Part shown: piece by piece, positions 52,947 to 61,209 of the stretch
Layout of the letters: the number at the start of each line of letters is the position of its first letter
Position numbering within the stretch: the stretch's first letter is position 1
NCBI RefSeq assembly: GCF_047123305.1
Contig: NZ_CP138918.1
Coordinates: 1,798,001-1,862,000, forward strand
Direction of reading: 5' to 3'
DNA length: 64,000 nt
Source: Thalassobius sp047123305
GTDB taxonomy: Bacteria; Pseudomonadota; Alphaproteobacteria; Rhodobacterales; Rhodobacteraceae
Made by a program: the position numbers and the translations under genes
Notes under the pieces: model-generated
The model's database searches: none
Seen by the model: the letters and a program-made list of their open reading frames with translations, nothing else
Told to the model about the DNA's origin: nothing

Positions 52947-53632
52947 CAGGTCCTCGTGAGTTCGGGGAGTGTTGTGAGGTCGGAAAGGATGTGGTGCGGA
53001 CGCCCCGGTAGCCGGTCAACGGGATCGTCTGCACGGTTGACCCAAGCAGTGGTAAAGCCATAGCCCGCCGCCGATCCGGCGTCCCATCCGTTGGAGGAGA
53101 CGAAGAGGACTTCGTCTTTGGTGCAGGAAAAACGCTTACCCACCATGTCATAGACCACGGCGGCGGGTTTGAAGATGCCCACGTCCGCAACAGAAAGGAC
53201 ATCATCGAGATGCGCGGCGATGCCCGCCGATTGCACCGCGCCGTCCAACATATCTGGCGAGCCATTGGACAGTATCGCGTTGTTCAGCCCAGCCGCTTTC
53301 AGCGCGGCCAGCATTTCGGGGACTTCCTTGTAGGCCTGCAATTCCCAGTAAAGCGCCAGAAGTCGTTCACGCAGCTCAGGATCGCCACCCAGATCAGTGG
53401 CTTCCAGCGCCCAGTCCAGCCCATCCTGCGTCACCTGCCAGAAATCGGTGTAATCCCCCGTGACGGCGCGCAGCCAGCTGTATTGCAGCTGTTTCAGACG
53501 CCAATGTTCTGCCAGCTGGGGCCAGCGTTCGGCCAAGGCGGTTCGCCCTGGCTCCGCGGCCGCACGGCGGGCAGCGGATGCCACATCAAACAGGGTGCCA
53601 TAGGCGTCAAAAATGCAGGTAGTGATTGCCAT
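52946..53632 (-). CDS. Haloacid dehalogenase type II (L-2-haloacid dehalogenase)
   Basis: 228 residues. Nucleophile Asp9 in CIFDAYGTLFDVASA, Ser/Asn motif AILSNGSPDMLDG, Lys in GIFKPAAVVYDMV and FVSSNGWDAGSAAGYGFTTAWVNR with the final aspartate; these match type II haloacid dehalogenases. It hydrolyses L-2-haloacids to hydroxy acids. ATG at 53632 has a GGAGGAGG site. First gene of the operon with the hydrolase and dehydratase. Confidence 0.92.
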   Translation of the reverse strand: MAITTCIFDAYGTLFDVASAARRAAAEPGRTALAERWPQLAEHWRLKQLQYSWLRAVTGDYTDFWQVTQDGLDWALEATDLGGDPELRERLLALYWELQAYKEVPEMLAALKAAGLNNAILSNGSPDMLDGAVQSAGIAAHLDDVLSVADVGIFKPAAVVYDMVGKRFSCTKDEVLFVSSNGWDAGSAAGYGFTTAWVNRADDPVDRLPGRPHHILSDLTTLPELTRT

Positions 53633-53865
53633 CACGTCCTCCTCCTTGAGGATAGGGTTGCACGGGGCGATCCCCGAAAAAAGAGCGGAGAACCACGTAG
53701 TTTTGTCGGTTTTTGCGTCCAGTTCTGGCAGTGCGTGACCAACATCGGGTGCAGATTTGCATTCCATTGGGCGCGCGGCTAGGGTCACGCATCATTTCAG
53801 GCCCCCCGCGCGGCAAAGGACCGGCGGCCCCTGCGTTAACCCATCCCAAATGAACAGGACTTATC

Positions 53866-54294
53866 ATGGCTCAGGTCAAATCGGGCGACACCGTGCGTCT
53901 TCACTACACCGGCACTCTGGCGGACGGCTCCGTCTTTGACAGCTCCGAGGGCCGTGACCCGCTGGAGTTCACCGTCGGCGGTGGCCAGATCATTCCCGGT
54001 CTCGACAAGGCCATTCCCGGCATGGAAGTGGGCGACAAGAAAACCGTCGAAATTCCTGCGGACGAAGCCTACGGACCTGTGCAGCCCGGCGCGCGCCAGA
54101 CCTTGCCGCGGGCTGATTTCCCGAAAGACATCCCTGCCGAAGAAGGCCTGCAGCTGCAGATGCAGACCCCAGACGGTCAGGTTCTGCCGGTGACAATCGT
54201 TGCCGTAACCGACGAAGAGATCACGCTGGACGCCAACCACCCGCTGGCCGGCAAGGATCTGACCTTTGCCATCGAACTGGTTTCGATCGCCTGA
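53866..54294 (+). CDS. FKBP-type peptidyl-prolyl isomerase (SlyD-like)
   Basis: 142 residues: KSGDTVRLHYTGTLADGSVFDSSEGRDPLEFTVGGGQIIPGLDKAIPGMEVGDKKTVEI is the FKBP core, followed by an inserted-in-flap domain (ADEAYGPVQPGARQTLPRADFPKD) and a final beta strand. It lacks SlyD's His/Cys-rich nickel-binding tail. Assists protein folding in the cytoplasm. A bidirectional terminator separates it from convergent irr. Confidence 0.94.
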   Translation: MAQVKSGDTVRLHYTGTLADGSVFDSSEGRDPLEFTVGGGQIIPGLDKAIPGMEVGDKKTVEIPADEAYGPVQPGARQTLPRADFPKDIPAEEGLQLQMQTPDGQVLPVTIVAVTDEEITLDANHPLAGKDLTFAIELVSIA

Positions 54295-54323
54295 GCCTTA
54301 GCAAAGGTGCTTGCCAGAAAGAC

Positions 54324-54351
54324 AAAAGGCCTCGCAAATGCGGGGCCTTTT
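54324..54351. terminator. Bidirectional terminator between FKBP and irr genes
   Basis: Twelve-base stem with AAAA at its 5' side and TTTT at its 3' side (loop AAAT), so it works in both directions for the converging genes. Confidence 0.9.
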
Positions 54352-54377
54352 CCATTTTAGACGAGTGTTGCGACCGG

Positions 54378-54800
54378 CTATTTCCGACGCAGCTTGATCA
54401 CCACATCGACGGCGCTGATTTCGGCCCCTTCCGGCGGTTCGGGCAGTTGCACGATCTTTAGCTGTTCGGCAGGGGCATCGGTCAGGGCACCGTCATCTTC
54501 CCAGAAGAAATGGGGATGGTCGTGGGTGTTGGTGTCAAAATAGCTTTTCGACCCATCCACCGTCACCTCCTGCATCAGCCCTGCTTCGCAAAAGGCCCGC
54601 AGGGTGTTGTAGACCGTGGCCAGAGACACGCTTTCGCCATTGTCGCGCACGGCGGCAAACAGGCTTTCGGCGGTGACATGGCGATCTTGGCCGTCTCCGA
54701 CCAACAGGCTGGCCAAGGCGACACGCTGCCGTGTGGGGCGAAGACCGGCACCCGCCAGCCATTTCGAACCCCGCTGGGTTGCTTCTTGAGAGACCGTCAT
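54378..54800 (-). CDS. irr: Iron response regulator Irr (Fur family)
   Basis: 140 residues. Fur winged helix (LRPTRQRVALASLLVGDG, VSLATVYNTLRAFCEAGLMQEV) and the Irr-type short metal/heme site YFDTNTHDHPHFFWEDDG with the HDHPH motif. In alphaproteobacteria Irr controls iron uptake and heme and iron-sulfur genes through heme-dependent decay. It is divergent from fabA, a conserved arrangement in Rhodobacterales. An Irr-like box exists upstream of nfu in this window. Confidence 0.93.
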   Translation of the reverse strand: MTVSQEATQRGSKWLAGAGLRPTRQRVALASLLVGDGQDRHVTAESLFAAVRDNGESVSLATVYNTLRAFCEAGLMQEVTVDGSKSYFDTNTHDHPHFFWEDDGALTDAPAEQLKIVQLPEPPEGAEISAVDVVIKLRRK

Positions 54801-55040
54801 CGAGTCACGTCCTTATTCACTTCGGCTAATATAGGGACTCAAGGGGTCGGAATTCAAATGAAAACAGTTCTCAATAGCAGCGCGCACTGCTGTCTGCCCC
54901 TGCGGCACTGCTGTTTCTGGCAAAGCTGCGACGCCGCTGCCACGATTGAGGAGCCGCAATTGGGGCAAGGCTTGCGCGGGCTGCAAACGGGGTGCTAGAG
55001 GAGGCAAGACTGTAACAGACTATCCCAAGGGGGCGCCCCA

Positions 55041-55550
55041 ATGGCCCAATATCCGAGCAGCTTCGACAAAGAAGACCTTCTGAAATGTGCCCGAGGCGAG
55101 CTCTTTGGCGAAGGCAATGCCCAGCTGCCCGCCCCGCCCATGCTGATGATGGACCGGATCACCGAAATCTCCGGGGATGGCGGTGCACATGGTAAAGGAC
55201 ACGTGCTGGCCGAATTCGACATCACCCCGGACCTTTGGTTCTTTGACTGCCACTTCCCCGGCAACCCGATCATGCCCGGCTGTCTGGGGCTGGACGGTCT
55301 GTGGCAGCTGACCGGCTTCAACCTTGGCTGGCGCGGCTGGCAGGGCCGTGGCTACGCGCTGGGCGTGGGCGAGGTTAAACTGACCGGCATGGTGCGCCCT
55401 GACCGGAAGATGCTGACCTATAAGATTGATTTCACCAAAGCGATCCAGACCCGCCGCCTGACCATGGGCGTTGCCGATGGGATCGTCGAAGCCGATGGTG
55501 AGGTGATCTATCAGGTGAAAGACATGAAAGTGGCCCTCAGCGAAAGCTGA
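55041..55550 (+). CDS. fabA: 3-hydroxydecanoyl-ACP dehydratase/isomerase
   Basis: 169 residues. Active-site histidine in DCHFPGNPIMPGCLGLDGLWQLTGF with the following aspartate in the helix, and EISGDGGAHGKGHVLAEFDITPDLWFFDCHF. FabA makes trans- and cis-unsaturated decenoyl-ACP, the branching point for unsaturated lipids, and feeds FabB downstream. ATG has GGGGGCGCC ahead. Divergent from irr. Confidence 0.96.
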   Translation: MAQYPSSFDKEDLLKCARGELFGEGNAQLPAPPMLMMDRITEISGDGGAHGKGHVLAEFDITPDLWFFDCHFPGNPIMPGCLGLDGLWQLTGFNLGWRGWQGRGYALGVGEVKLTGMVRPDRKMLTYKIDFTKAIQTRRLTMGVADGIVEADGEVIYQVKDMKVALSES

Positions 55551-55573
55551 TCCGCACTTTCAATCGTGTTTTT

Positions 55574-55599
55574 CAGGCCGGCCCATCGTGGCCGGCCTG
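55574..55599 (+). terminator. Strong hairpin after fabA (partial terminator?)
   Basis: Ten-base perfect stem CAGGCCGGCC (55574-55583) with GGCCGGCCTG (55590-55599) and a six-base loop, followed by GTGTTT only. It probably reduces read-through rather than stopping it fully, because fabB lies further along the same strand. Confidence 0.6.
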
Positions 55600-55631
55600 A
55601 GTGTTTCTGACCCGCACGGGAGGCCCCGTTC

Positions 55632-55880
55632 ATGACACCAGAAGAACTCACAACCTGCGTCAACGCAGCCTTCCCGTTGCCCTCGCTGCTGTTTGTTCTC
55701 GGCGCCGCGGCGCTGGCGCTCTACCTCAAACGCAAACACCATCTGAGCATCGGCCAGACGTTCAAGGCCATGGTCGGCGTCGAAAAAGTTGCCCATGACC
55801 GCACCTCCGCCACCATCGCAATTGCCACGCTGGTGGTGCCGCTGGGGATTTGGCTGCTGCTAGGCCACCGGTGCGGATGA
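55632..55880 (+). CDS. Small membrane protein between fabA and fabB
   Basis: 82 residues with two membrane segments (PSLLFVLGAAALALYLKR and TIAIATLVVPLGIWLLLG) separated by a positively charged stretch HHLSIGQTFKAMVGVEKVAHDRTS. It sits between fabA and fabB on their strand, so it is probably part of the unit. I do not recognise a family; a membrane role in lipid synthesis or regulation is conceivable but unproven. Confidence 0.6.
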   Translation: MTPEELTTCVNAAFPLPSLLFVLGAAALALYLKRKHHLSIGQTFKAMVGVEKVAHDRTSATIAIATLVVPLGIWLLLGHRCG

Positions 55881-55978
55881 GGGGCTAGTCGCGCTGCTGT
55901 TTGCCGTGCCAAACGCCCACCTTGCACCTTCCCACCGCAATGCCCTACTAAGGCATAAGCAATTAAGGGAGTGCACGT

Positions 55979-57208
55979 ATGCGTCGTGTCGTCGTTACAG
56001 GCTTGGGCGTTGTTTCGTCCATCGGCAACAATGCAGAAGAGGTTCTGGCCTCGCTCAAGGCTGGCAAGTCCGGCATCACCGCCAATGAGGCGATGAAGGA
56101 ACATGGGTTCCGCAGCCAGATTGCGGGCGACATCAAACTGAACGTCGCCGATCATGTCGATAAACGGACCCTGCGCTTCATGGGCCCCGGTGCGGCCTAC
56201 GCCCATATCGCGATGCAGCAGGCGATTGCCGATTCCGGTCTGGAAGAAAAAGAGATCATCAACCCGCGCACCGGTTTGGTGGCCGGCTCGGGTGGGCCGT
56301 CGACCTCGGCCATGCTGGCGGCGCATCAGACCGTGCTCAAAACCGGCGCAACCAAACGGATCGGCCCGTTTGCGGTGCCAAAAACCATGTGCTCGACCGT
56401 CTCTGCGAACCTGGCAACCGCGTTCCAGATCAAAGGCATCAACTATTCGATCACCTCGGCCTGTTCGACCTCATTGCACTGCATCGGCAACGCGGCCGAG
56501 CAGATCATGATGGGCAAGCAGGATGTGATGTTTGCCGGCGGTGGCGAAGAGTTGGACTGGACCCTGAGCTGCCTGTTTGACGCGATGGGCGCGATGTCCT
56601 CGAAGTTTAATGACACGCCGGAGAAAGCCTCGCGCGCCTTTGATGCAAACCGCGACGGCTTTGTGATTGGCGGCGGCGGCGGCATCGTGGTGCTGGAAGA
56701 GCTGGAGCATGCCAAGGCACGCGGCGCCAAGATCTATGCCGAAGTCACCGGCTACGGCGCCACCTCGGACGGTGCAGATATGGTGGCCCCCTCGGGTGAA
56801 GGCGGGGAGCGCGCAATGCGTGTGGCCCTGTCGACCTTGGCGGAGGTCCGCAAGGTCAGCTACATCAATGCACATGGCACCTCGACTCCGGTGGGCGATG
56901 TTGGCGAAGTCGAAGCGGTGCGCCGCGTCTTTGGCGAAGGCCAGACTCCGGTGATCTCCTCGACCAAATCGATGACCGGCCACAGCCAAGGCGCGACTGG
57001 TGCGCAGGAAGCCATCTACTGCCTGCTGGCGTTGGAACATGATTTCATCATTCCGTCGATCAATGTCGAAACGCTGGATCCGGCACTGAACCCGGCTGAG
57101 ATTGCCACTTCACTGGTGGAAAACGCGGGCCTTGATACGGTGATGACCAACAGCTTCGGCTTTGGCGGCACCAACGGCTCCATGTTGATGTCGAAATACC
57201 GCGCTTAA
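55979..57208 (+). CDS. fabB: 3-oxoacyl-ACP synthase I
   Basis: 409 residues. Active-site cysteine in SACSTSLHCIGNAAE, the first histidine in NAHGTSTPVGDVGE, lysine in SSTKSMTGHSQGATGAQE with the second histidine, and NSFGFGGTNGSM at the end. FabB extends unsaturated acyl-ACPs after FabA. Short start with AAGGGAGT ahead. A terminator and a roseobacter-type repeat follow. Confidence 0.96.
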   Translation: MRRVVVTGLGVVSSIGNNAEEVLASLKAGKSGITANEAMKEHGFRSQIAGDIKLNVADHVDKRTLRFMGPGAAYAHIAMQQAIADSGLEEKEIINPRTGLVAGSGGPSTSAMLAAHQTVLKTGATKRIGPFAVPKTMCSTVSANLATAFQIKGINYSITSACSTSLHCIGNAAEQIMMGKQDVMFAGGGEELDWTLSCLFDAMGAMSSKFNDTPEKASRAFDANRDGFVIGGGGGIVVLEELEHAKARGAKIYAEVTGYGATSDGADMVAPSGEGGERAMRVALSTLAEVRKVSYINAHGTSTPVGDVGEVEAVRRVFGEGQTPVISSTKSMTGHSQGATGAQEAIYCLLALEHDFIIPSINVETLDPALNPAEIATSLVENAGLDTVMTNSFGFGGTNGSMLMSKYRA

Positions 57209-57232
57209 GCGGTTTTGAAGTTAAGTCAAATT

Positions 57233-57262
57233 GGGCGCCCCTCGGGGCGCTCTTTCTTTTTG
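57233..57262 (+). terminator. Rho-independent terminator of fabB
   Basis: GCGCCC/GGGCGC stem (57235-57240 with 57245-57250, CTCG loop), then a T-rich run ending in CTTTTT. Confidence 0.85.
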
Positions 57263-57281
57263 GGGCCTTACGGCCCGCGGT

Positions 57282-57345
57282 GAGTATTTGTGGCAAAGTA
57301 AAAACGGATTTCATCTTGGCCAAAATACTCCCGCCGGAGGCGGCG
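57282..57345 (+). repeat. Dispersed intergenic repeat, copy A
   Basis: GAGTATTTG at 57282 is echoed by CAAAATACTC, and the 35-base core 57309-57343 (starting TTTCATCTTGG, ending with a CCGCCGGAGGCGG palindrome) matches the reverse complement of 62247-62281 at 29 of 35 positions. Looks like a roseobacter short interspersed palindromic repeat. Confidence 0.7.
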
Positions 57346-57380
57346 GCACCTTTCCAAGTGTGAGAATGGTCAGGCTCTGT

Positions 57381-58361
57381 TCAGAACCACTGCCCCGGTT
57401 CCATCAGGCCCAGATCCAGAAGCTGGCGCGAGTGCCATTCAAACGGTGTTGAATTGTGCCAGCGGAAACTGTCGATGTCATAGGTCGAGCCGGGATTGCG
57501 TTTCAGCGCCTTGGCGGTGCGGAAAGAACAGATCGCGGCGGTTAGGTTGTTGTGCCAGGGGCAGGCGTAGGTGTTGTATTCTTCGTCGTTGAAACTGTGA
57601 TCTTCGCGCAGTTTCAACCCTGGTTTGGCGCGGAACAGGGAAATCCGGTCAATCTTGCGGCGTTTGGCGGGGATGTGTTCTTCGTAGCGCCAGCGCAATC
57701 CGCCGTAGAAATCCAGCTGCCGTTCTTTGGGGTGATTGTGGTTGCCTGGATCCGGGCGGGCCAGGGCGTAATACCCCGATTTGTCCAGATGTGCGGTGTC
57801 CAGCGATACGGCATTGGGATGGCGTTGCAGATTGTCAGCATAGAGGTCGACCACATAGGTCAGCATCGAAAAGCGGCGTTCCTCAGTGTGAAAGGCCAGC
57901 ATTTCGCCAATGGTGCGGGTCTCGCAAAACGGGTAGAATAGATATTCGGCGTTGTAACAGTAAAACAGCCATTGGTTCGGGGTGACGTCGATCACCTGAT
58001 TAACCGCAGTGCTGAGCGCGTCCTGTTCCAGCGGGTTATAGGTGATGCGGTGAACCATCGGGATGACGTCCTCGGCCAGGGCAAACTCGTCCGGCATGAA
58101 AACCAGGACCGCCATGAAACCGCTGTTTAGCAGATGGCGCAGGCTGGTGTCGATTTCGGCCTCATCCTCGGCAAAGACCATCGCAATCGGGCCTTTGTTC
58201 AGAACGCTGCGGCTCTTAAGGAAGAAGTCTGTCAGACTGTTGTAGTGCATTGCCAAAATCTGCCTGTTCAAATTCACCTTCGGCCTGCGTGGTGTCAGAC
58301 CGGTGCCGCGGGGCTGGATCCCAGCGTGCTTTGCCCCAAATTCGGTCATATCGCCCTGCAT
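57381..58361 (-). CDS. Conserved protein of unknown function
   Basis: About 326 residues from an ATG at 58361; ATGs at 58349 and 58250 are alternatives, and no ribosome-binding site decides among them. Segments MHYNSLTDFFLKSRSVLNKGPIAMVFAEDEAEI, FMAVLVFMPDEF and DSFRWHNSTPFEWHSRQLLDLGLM, rich in Trp, Tyr and His, do not match a family I can name. The early VLVFMPD could be part of a glycosyltransferase-like Rossmann domain, but this is speculation. It converges with fabB. Confidence 0.6.
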   Translation of the reverse strand: MQGDMTEFGAKHAGIQPRGTGLTPRRPKVNLNRQILAMHYNSLTDFFLKSRSVLNKGPIAMVFAEDEAEIDTSLRHLLNSGFMAVLVFMPDEFALAEDVIPMVHRITYNPLEQDALSTAVNQVIDVTPNQWLFYCYNAEYLFYPFCETRTIGEMLAFHTEERRFSMLTYVVDLYADNLQRHPNAVSLDTAHLDKSGYYALARPDPGNHNHPKERQLDFYGGLRWRYEEHIPAKRRKIDRISLFRAKPGLKLREDHSFNDEEYNTYACPWHNNLTAAICSFRTAKALKRNPGSTYDIDSFRWHNSTPFEWHSRQLLDLGLMEPGQWF

Positions 58362-58479
58362 TGCAAGTGACCCTGTTTCTGGTATAGGAGCACGCTTTGA
58401 AACGCAGGTGGTTTTGCTTATTGCAGAACCCGCCACCCACGCCGCGGGACCGCGCACAGGACTTAGTCAGGACAAGCTC

Positions 58480-59817
58480 ATGAGCGAAGCGAAGAACAGC
58501 GATCCGAAGAAACTCTTCATCAAGACCTATGGCTGTCAGATGAATGTCTATGACAGCGAACGGATGGCCGAAACGCTGGGCGGCGAGGGGTATGTTGAGA
58601 CCGATACACCTGATGATGCGGATATGATCCTGCTGAACACCTGTCACATTCGCGAAAAAGCGGCGGAGAAGGTCTATTCAGAGCTGGGCCGTTTCAAAGG
58701 TCTGAAGGCGGAAAAGCCCGATCTGAAGATCGGTGTGGCGGGCTGTGTTGCGCAGGCTGAGGGTGAAGAAATCATGCGCCGTCAGCCGCTGGTCGATCTG
58801 GTGGTGGGCCCGCAGGCCTATCACCGTTTGCCCGAGATGGAAGCCAAGGCGCGGGCCGGTGAGAAGGCGTTGGACACCGACTTCCCTGAAGAAGACAAAT
58901 TCGAGAAGTTGAAGAACCGGCCGAAAGCGCGCCGCGCGCCTGCCGCCTTCCTGACGGTGCAGGAGGGCTGCGACAAATTCTGTGCTTTCTGTGTCGTGCC
59001 CTATACCCGTGGCGCTGAGGTCAGCCGTCCGGTGGAGCGGGTTTTGACAGAAGCACGGGATCTGGTTGAGCGTGGCGTGCGCGAAATCACTTTGCTGGGA
59101 CAGAACGTTAACGCCTACCACGGGCAGGGCAGCAACGGCACCTGGTCGCTGGCACAGCTGATCTGGGCCCTCAATGACATTGATGGCTTGGAGCGCATCC
59201 GCTTCACCACCAGCCACCCAAATGACATGGACGATGATCTGATTGCCGCCCATGGTGAGTGCGAAAAACTGATGCCCTATCTGCACTTGCCGGTGCAATC
59301 GGGCAGCGACAAGATCTTGAAACGGATGAACCGCAGCCACACAGCGGAAAGCTATCTGCGCTTGATCGAACGTATTCGTGCGGCGCGGCCGGACATCCTC
59401 ATTTCGGGTGATTTTATCGTTGGCTTCCCGGAGGAAGATGACCAGGACTTTGAGGACACCATGGCCCTGATCCGCGAAGTGAATTACGGGCAGGCCTTCA
59501 GCTTCAAATACTCGACCCGTCCTGGCACGCCGGCCGCCGAACGCGCTCTGGTGGAGGATGCGGTTGCCACCGAACGACTGCACCGCTTGCAGGCGCTGAT
59601 CACCGAGCAGCAGCGCGCCATTCAGGACGGTATGGTGGGGCGCGAAGTTTCGGTCCTGTTTGAGAAAAAGGGCCGTTTCGAAGGTCAGATGGTCGGCAAA
59701 TCCGATTACCTGCACGCTGTACATGTGGCCAATGCTGGTACTGAGATCGGCGAAATCGCCCGGGTGCGCATTGTCGACAGCGGCGCCAACTCTCTGGCGG
59801 GTGAGATCATCCGCTGA
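58480..59817 (+). CDS. miaB: tRNA-2-methylthio-N6-dimethylallyladenosine synthase
   Basis: 445 residues. N-terminal UPF0004 domain with YGCQMNVYDSERMAETL, CHIRE and GVAGCVAQAEGEE (three cluster cysteines), radical-SAM motif CDKFCAFCVVPYTRG, and a C-terminal TRAM domain. It adds the 2-methylthio group to i6A37 of tRNAs. ATG at 58480 has AGGA ahead. A strong terminator follows. Confidence 0.96.
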   Translation: MSEAKNSDPKKLFIKTYGCQMNVYDSERMAETLGGEGYVETDTPDDADMILLNTCHIREKAAEKVYSELGRFKGLKAEKPDLKIGVAGCVAQAEGEEIMRRQPLVDLVVGPQAYHRLPEMEAKARAGEKALDTDFPEEDKFEKLKNRPKARRAPAAFLTVQEGCDKFCAFCVVPYTRGAEVSRPVERVLTEARDLVERGVREITLLGQNVNAYHGQGSNGTWSLAQLIWALNDIDGLERIRFTTSHPNDMDDDLIAAHGECEKLMPYLHLPVQSGSDKILKRMNRSHTAESYLRLIERIRAARPDILISGDFIVGFPEEDDQDFEDTMALIREVNYGQAFSFKYSTRPGTPAAERALVEDAVATERLHRLQALITEQQRAIQDGMVGREVSVLFEKKGRFEGQMVGKSDYLHAVHVANAGTEIGEIARVRIVDSGANSLAGEIIR

Positions 59818-59867
59818 CGGGGTGTTGTTGCAATAACATCTTGAAATGATTCATCTTGTGATTCAGG

Positions 59868-59897
59868 CAGCCTCCGCTTTCGCGCGGGGGCTGTTTT
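59868..59897 (+). terminator. Rho-independent terminator of miaB
   Basis: Ten-base stem (59868-59877 with 59884-59893) followed by TTTT. Confidence 0.88.
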
Positions 59898-60151
59898 GTA
59901 TTTGGGTGTACGTCTTTGGCTGGCGCGAACCGAGGTGTCGCCCCACGGGATTGTCGCCAAAACCCACAGCTTTTTGTGTAAGCTCGCGGTATTGTTTCCA
60001 AATCTAGTAGCGGTCGGTGTGAATAAAACTTTCATTACCAAGCAAACTTGTTAAACTTATGGAATAATTTGAATTCGGAGCGCCCTTTGCTGCTGTATTT
60101 CTGGGGGGAAGCTTCGTGGGGACACGGAAACATAGGACAGGGCTGGCGAAA
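59898..60151. other. Promoter region of the OmpA-like gene
   Basis: 254 bases, becoming AT-rich around 60010-60075, as expected for a promoter. No gene seen. A conventional -35/-10 pair cannot be fixed with confidence. Confidence 0.4.
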
Positions 60152-60709
60152 ATGATGATCAAGGCATTTCGTACTGCTATGACCTGTGCCGTTGTGTCGG
60201 CTCTGGGGATCGCGGGCGCGGTTCAGACAGCTTCGGCACAAGAGACACGGTCAGAGCGTTATATTCCGACCATTTGGATCGATCCGGATGGATGTGAACA
60301 TTGGGTGATGGATGACGGTGCCGAGGGCTACATGACCCCGCACCTGACACGTGAAGGCCTGCCGGTCTGTCGTGACCTGAACCTTTGCGGCACGGTCAAC
60401 ACCGACCAGCTGTTTGCCACCGACAGCTACCGGATCAACTCTTCGGGCAAAACCCGCCTGCAGCAGTTCTTCCAATCGGCTGATGCACGTGCCTTTGTGA
60501 TCGTCGGCCACACCGACAGCCGCGCCTCAGACGCCTACAACATGCGTCTCAGCTACAACCGCGCCAATGCCGTGGCCAAAGTGGCCGCCTCCACAGGTGT
60601 GCAGGTCATCGACGTGCGCGGCTACGGTGAGCGGATGCCGCGCGCCTCCAATGGGACGGCTGCAGGGATGCAGGAAAACCGTCGCGTTGAAATCATGTGC
60701 TTCCAGTAA
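60152..60709 (+). CDS. OmpA-like envelope protein
   Basis: 185 residues. Signal peptide to about AQTASAQE, a short N-terminal domain with the motif IWIDPDGCEHWVMDDGAEGY, then an OmpA C-terminal peptidoglycan-binding domain (FVIVGHTDSRASDAYNMRLSYNRANAVAKV, VRGYGERMPRASNGTAAGMQENRRVEI). It lies in the periplasm, bound to peptidoglycan. No barrel or lipobox is evident. Next gene, 15 bases on, repeats the same N-terminal motif. ATG at 60152 is chosen; 60155 is possible. Confidence 0.87.
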   Translation: MMIKAFRTAMTCAVVSALGIAGAVQTASAQETRSERYIPTIWIDPDGCEHWVMDDGAEGYMTPHLTREGLPVCRDLNLCGTVNTDQLFATDSYRINSSGKTRLQQFFQSADARAFVIVGHTDSRASDAYNMRLSYNRANAVAKVAASTGVQVIDVRGYGERMPRASNGTAAGMQENRRVEIMCFQ

Positions 60710-60724
60710 GCGAGGGAGAAGAGA

Positions 60725-61039
60725 ATGACTTTGGTTAAAGCCACTATGGCCCTCGCCGCGTTTGGTCTGCTGACCGCCTGTGAAACCGGTGGGCACGCGC
60801 CGGTCCAGGCGGATAAGACCCGCGACCGTGGCACGGATAAGAAACACCTGAGCCAGCTTGTGGCGGGCATCTGGGTTGACCCGAACGGGTGTGATCACTG
60901 GATCATCGACGATGGCGTTGAAGGCTATGCGGACGCCCGTCGCGACAAATATGGCAAACATGTCTGCTCAAATGCAGCGCCGCCGGAAACGGCCACGGGG
61001 CCGTTTAAAAACGGCACTTTCATCTTCGATCCGCTGTAA
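60725..61039 (+). CDS. Small lipoprotein sharing a motif with the OmpA-like neighbour
   Basis: 104 residues. Lipobox LLTACE predicts acylation at Cys20. The body has IWVDPNGCDHWIIDDGVEGYADARRDKYGKHVC, closely matching the N-terminal motif of the upstream OmpA-like protein, but without an OmpA domain. The two genes are adjacent with GAGGGAGAAGAG ahead of this one, so they are probably an operon and paralogs by domain. No known family. Confidence 0.72.
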   Translation: MTLVKATMALAAFGLLTACETGGHAPVQADKTRDRGTDKKHLSQLVAGIWVDPNGCDHWIIDDGVEGYADARRDKYGKHVCSNAAPPETATGPFKNGTFIFDPL

Positions 61040-61062
61040 ACCCGGGTCTACATCGCCAAAGA

Positions 61063-61097
61063 AAAACGCCGCCGCTGCTGAAGCTGGCGGCGTTTTT
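61063..61097 (+). terminator. Rho-independent terminator
   Basis: Stem AAACGCCGCC/GGCGGCGTTT with a twelve-base partly pairing loop and TTTTT, 24 bases after the lipoprotein. Confidence 0.9.
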
Positions 61098-61209
61098 GTG
61101 CGGGAAATGTCATAAACAAGCACTATATCTTGCGGAGAGGGGGCGTGTTTGGCACCATTGGTCCAAGGCCCTCGACTCGATTTAGGAAGGCCCCAGCAAG
61201 GAGATCTGT

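Noticed and set aside
52946..53788. The longer frame to 53788 for the haloacid dehalogenase
   Set aside because: The ATG at 53632 has a strong GGAGGAGG site and opens directly into the nucleophile strand; the upstream part has no family resemblance.
54800..55040. A possible Irr autoregulatory box between irr and fabA
   Set aside because: AT-rich pieces such as GAAAACAGTTC exist, but no palindrome near the quality of the nfu site was found.
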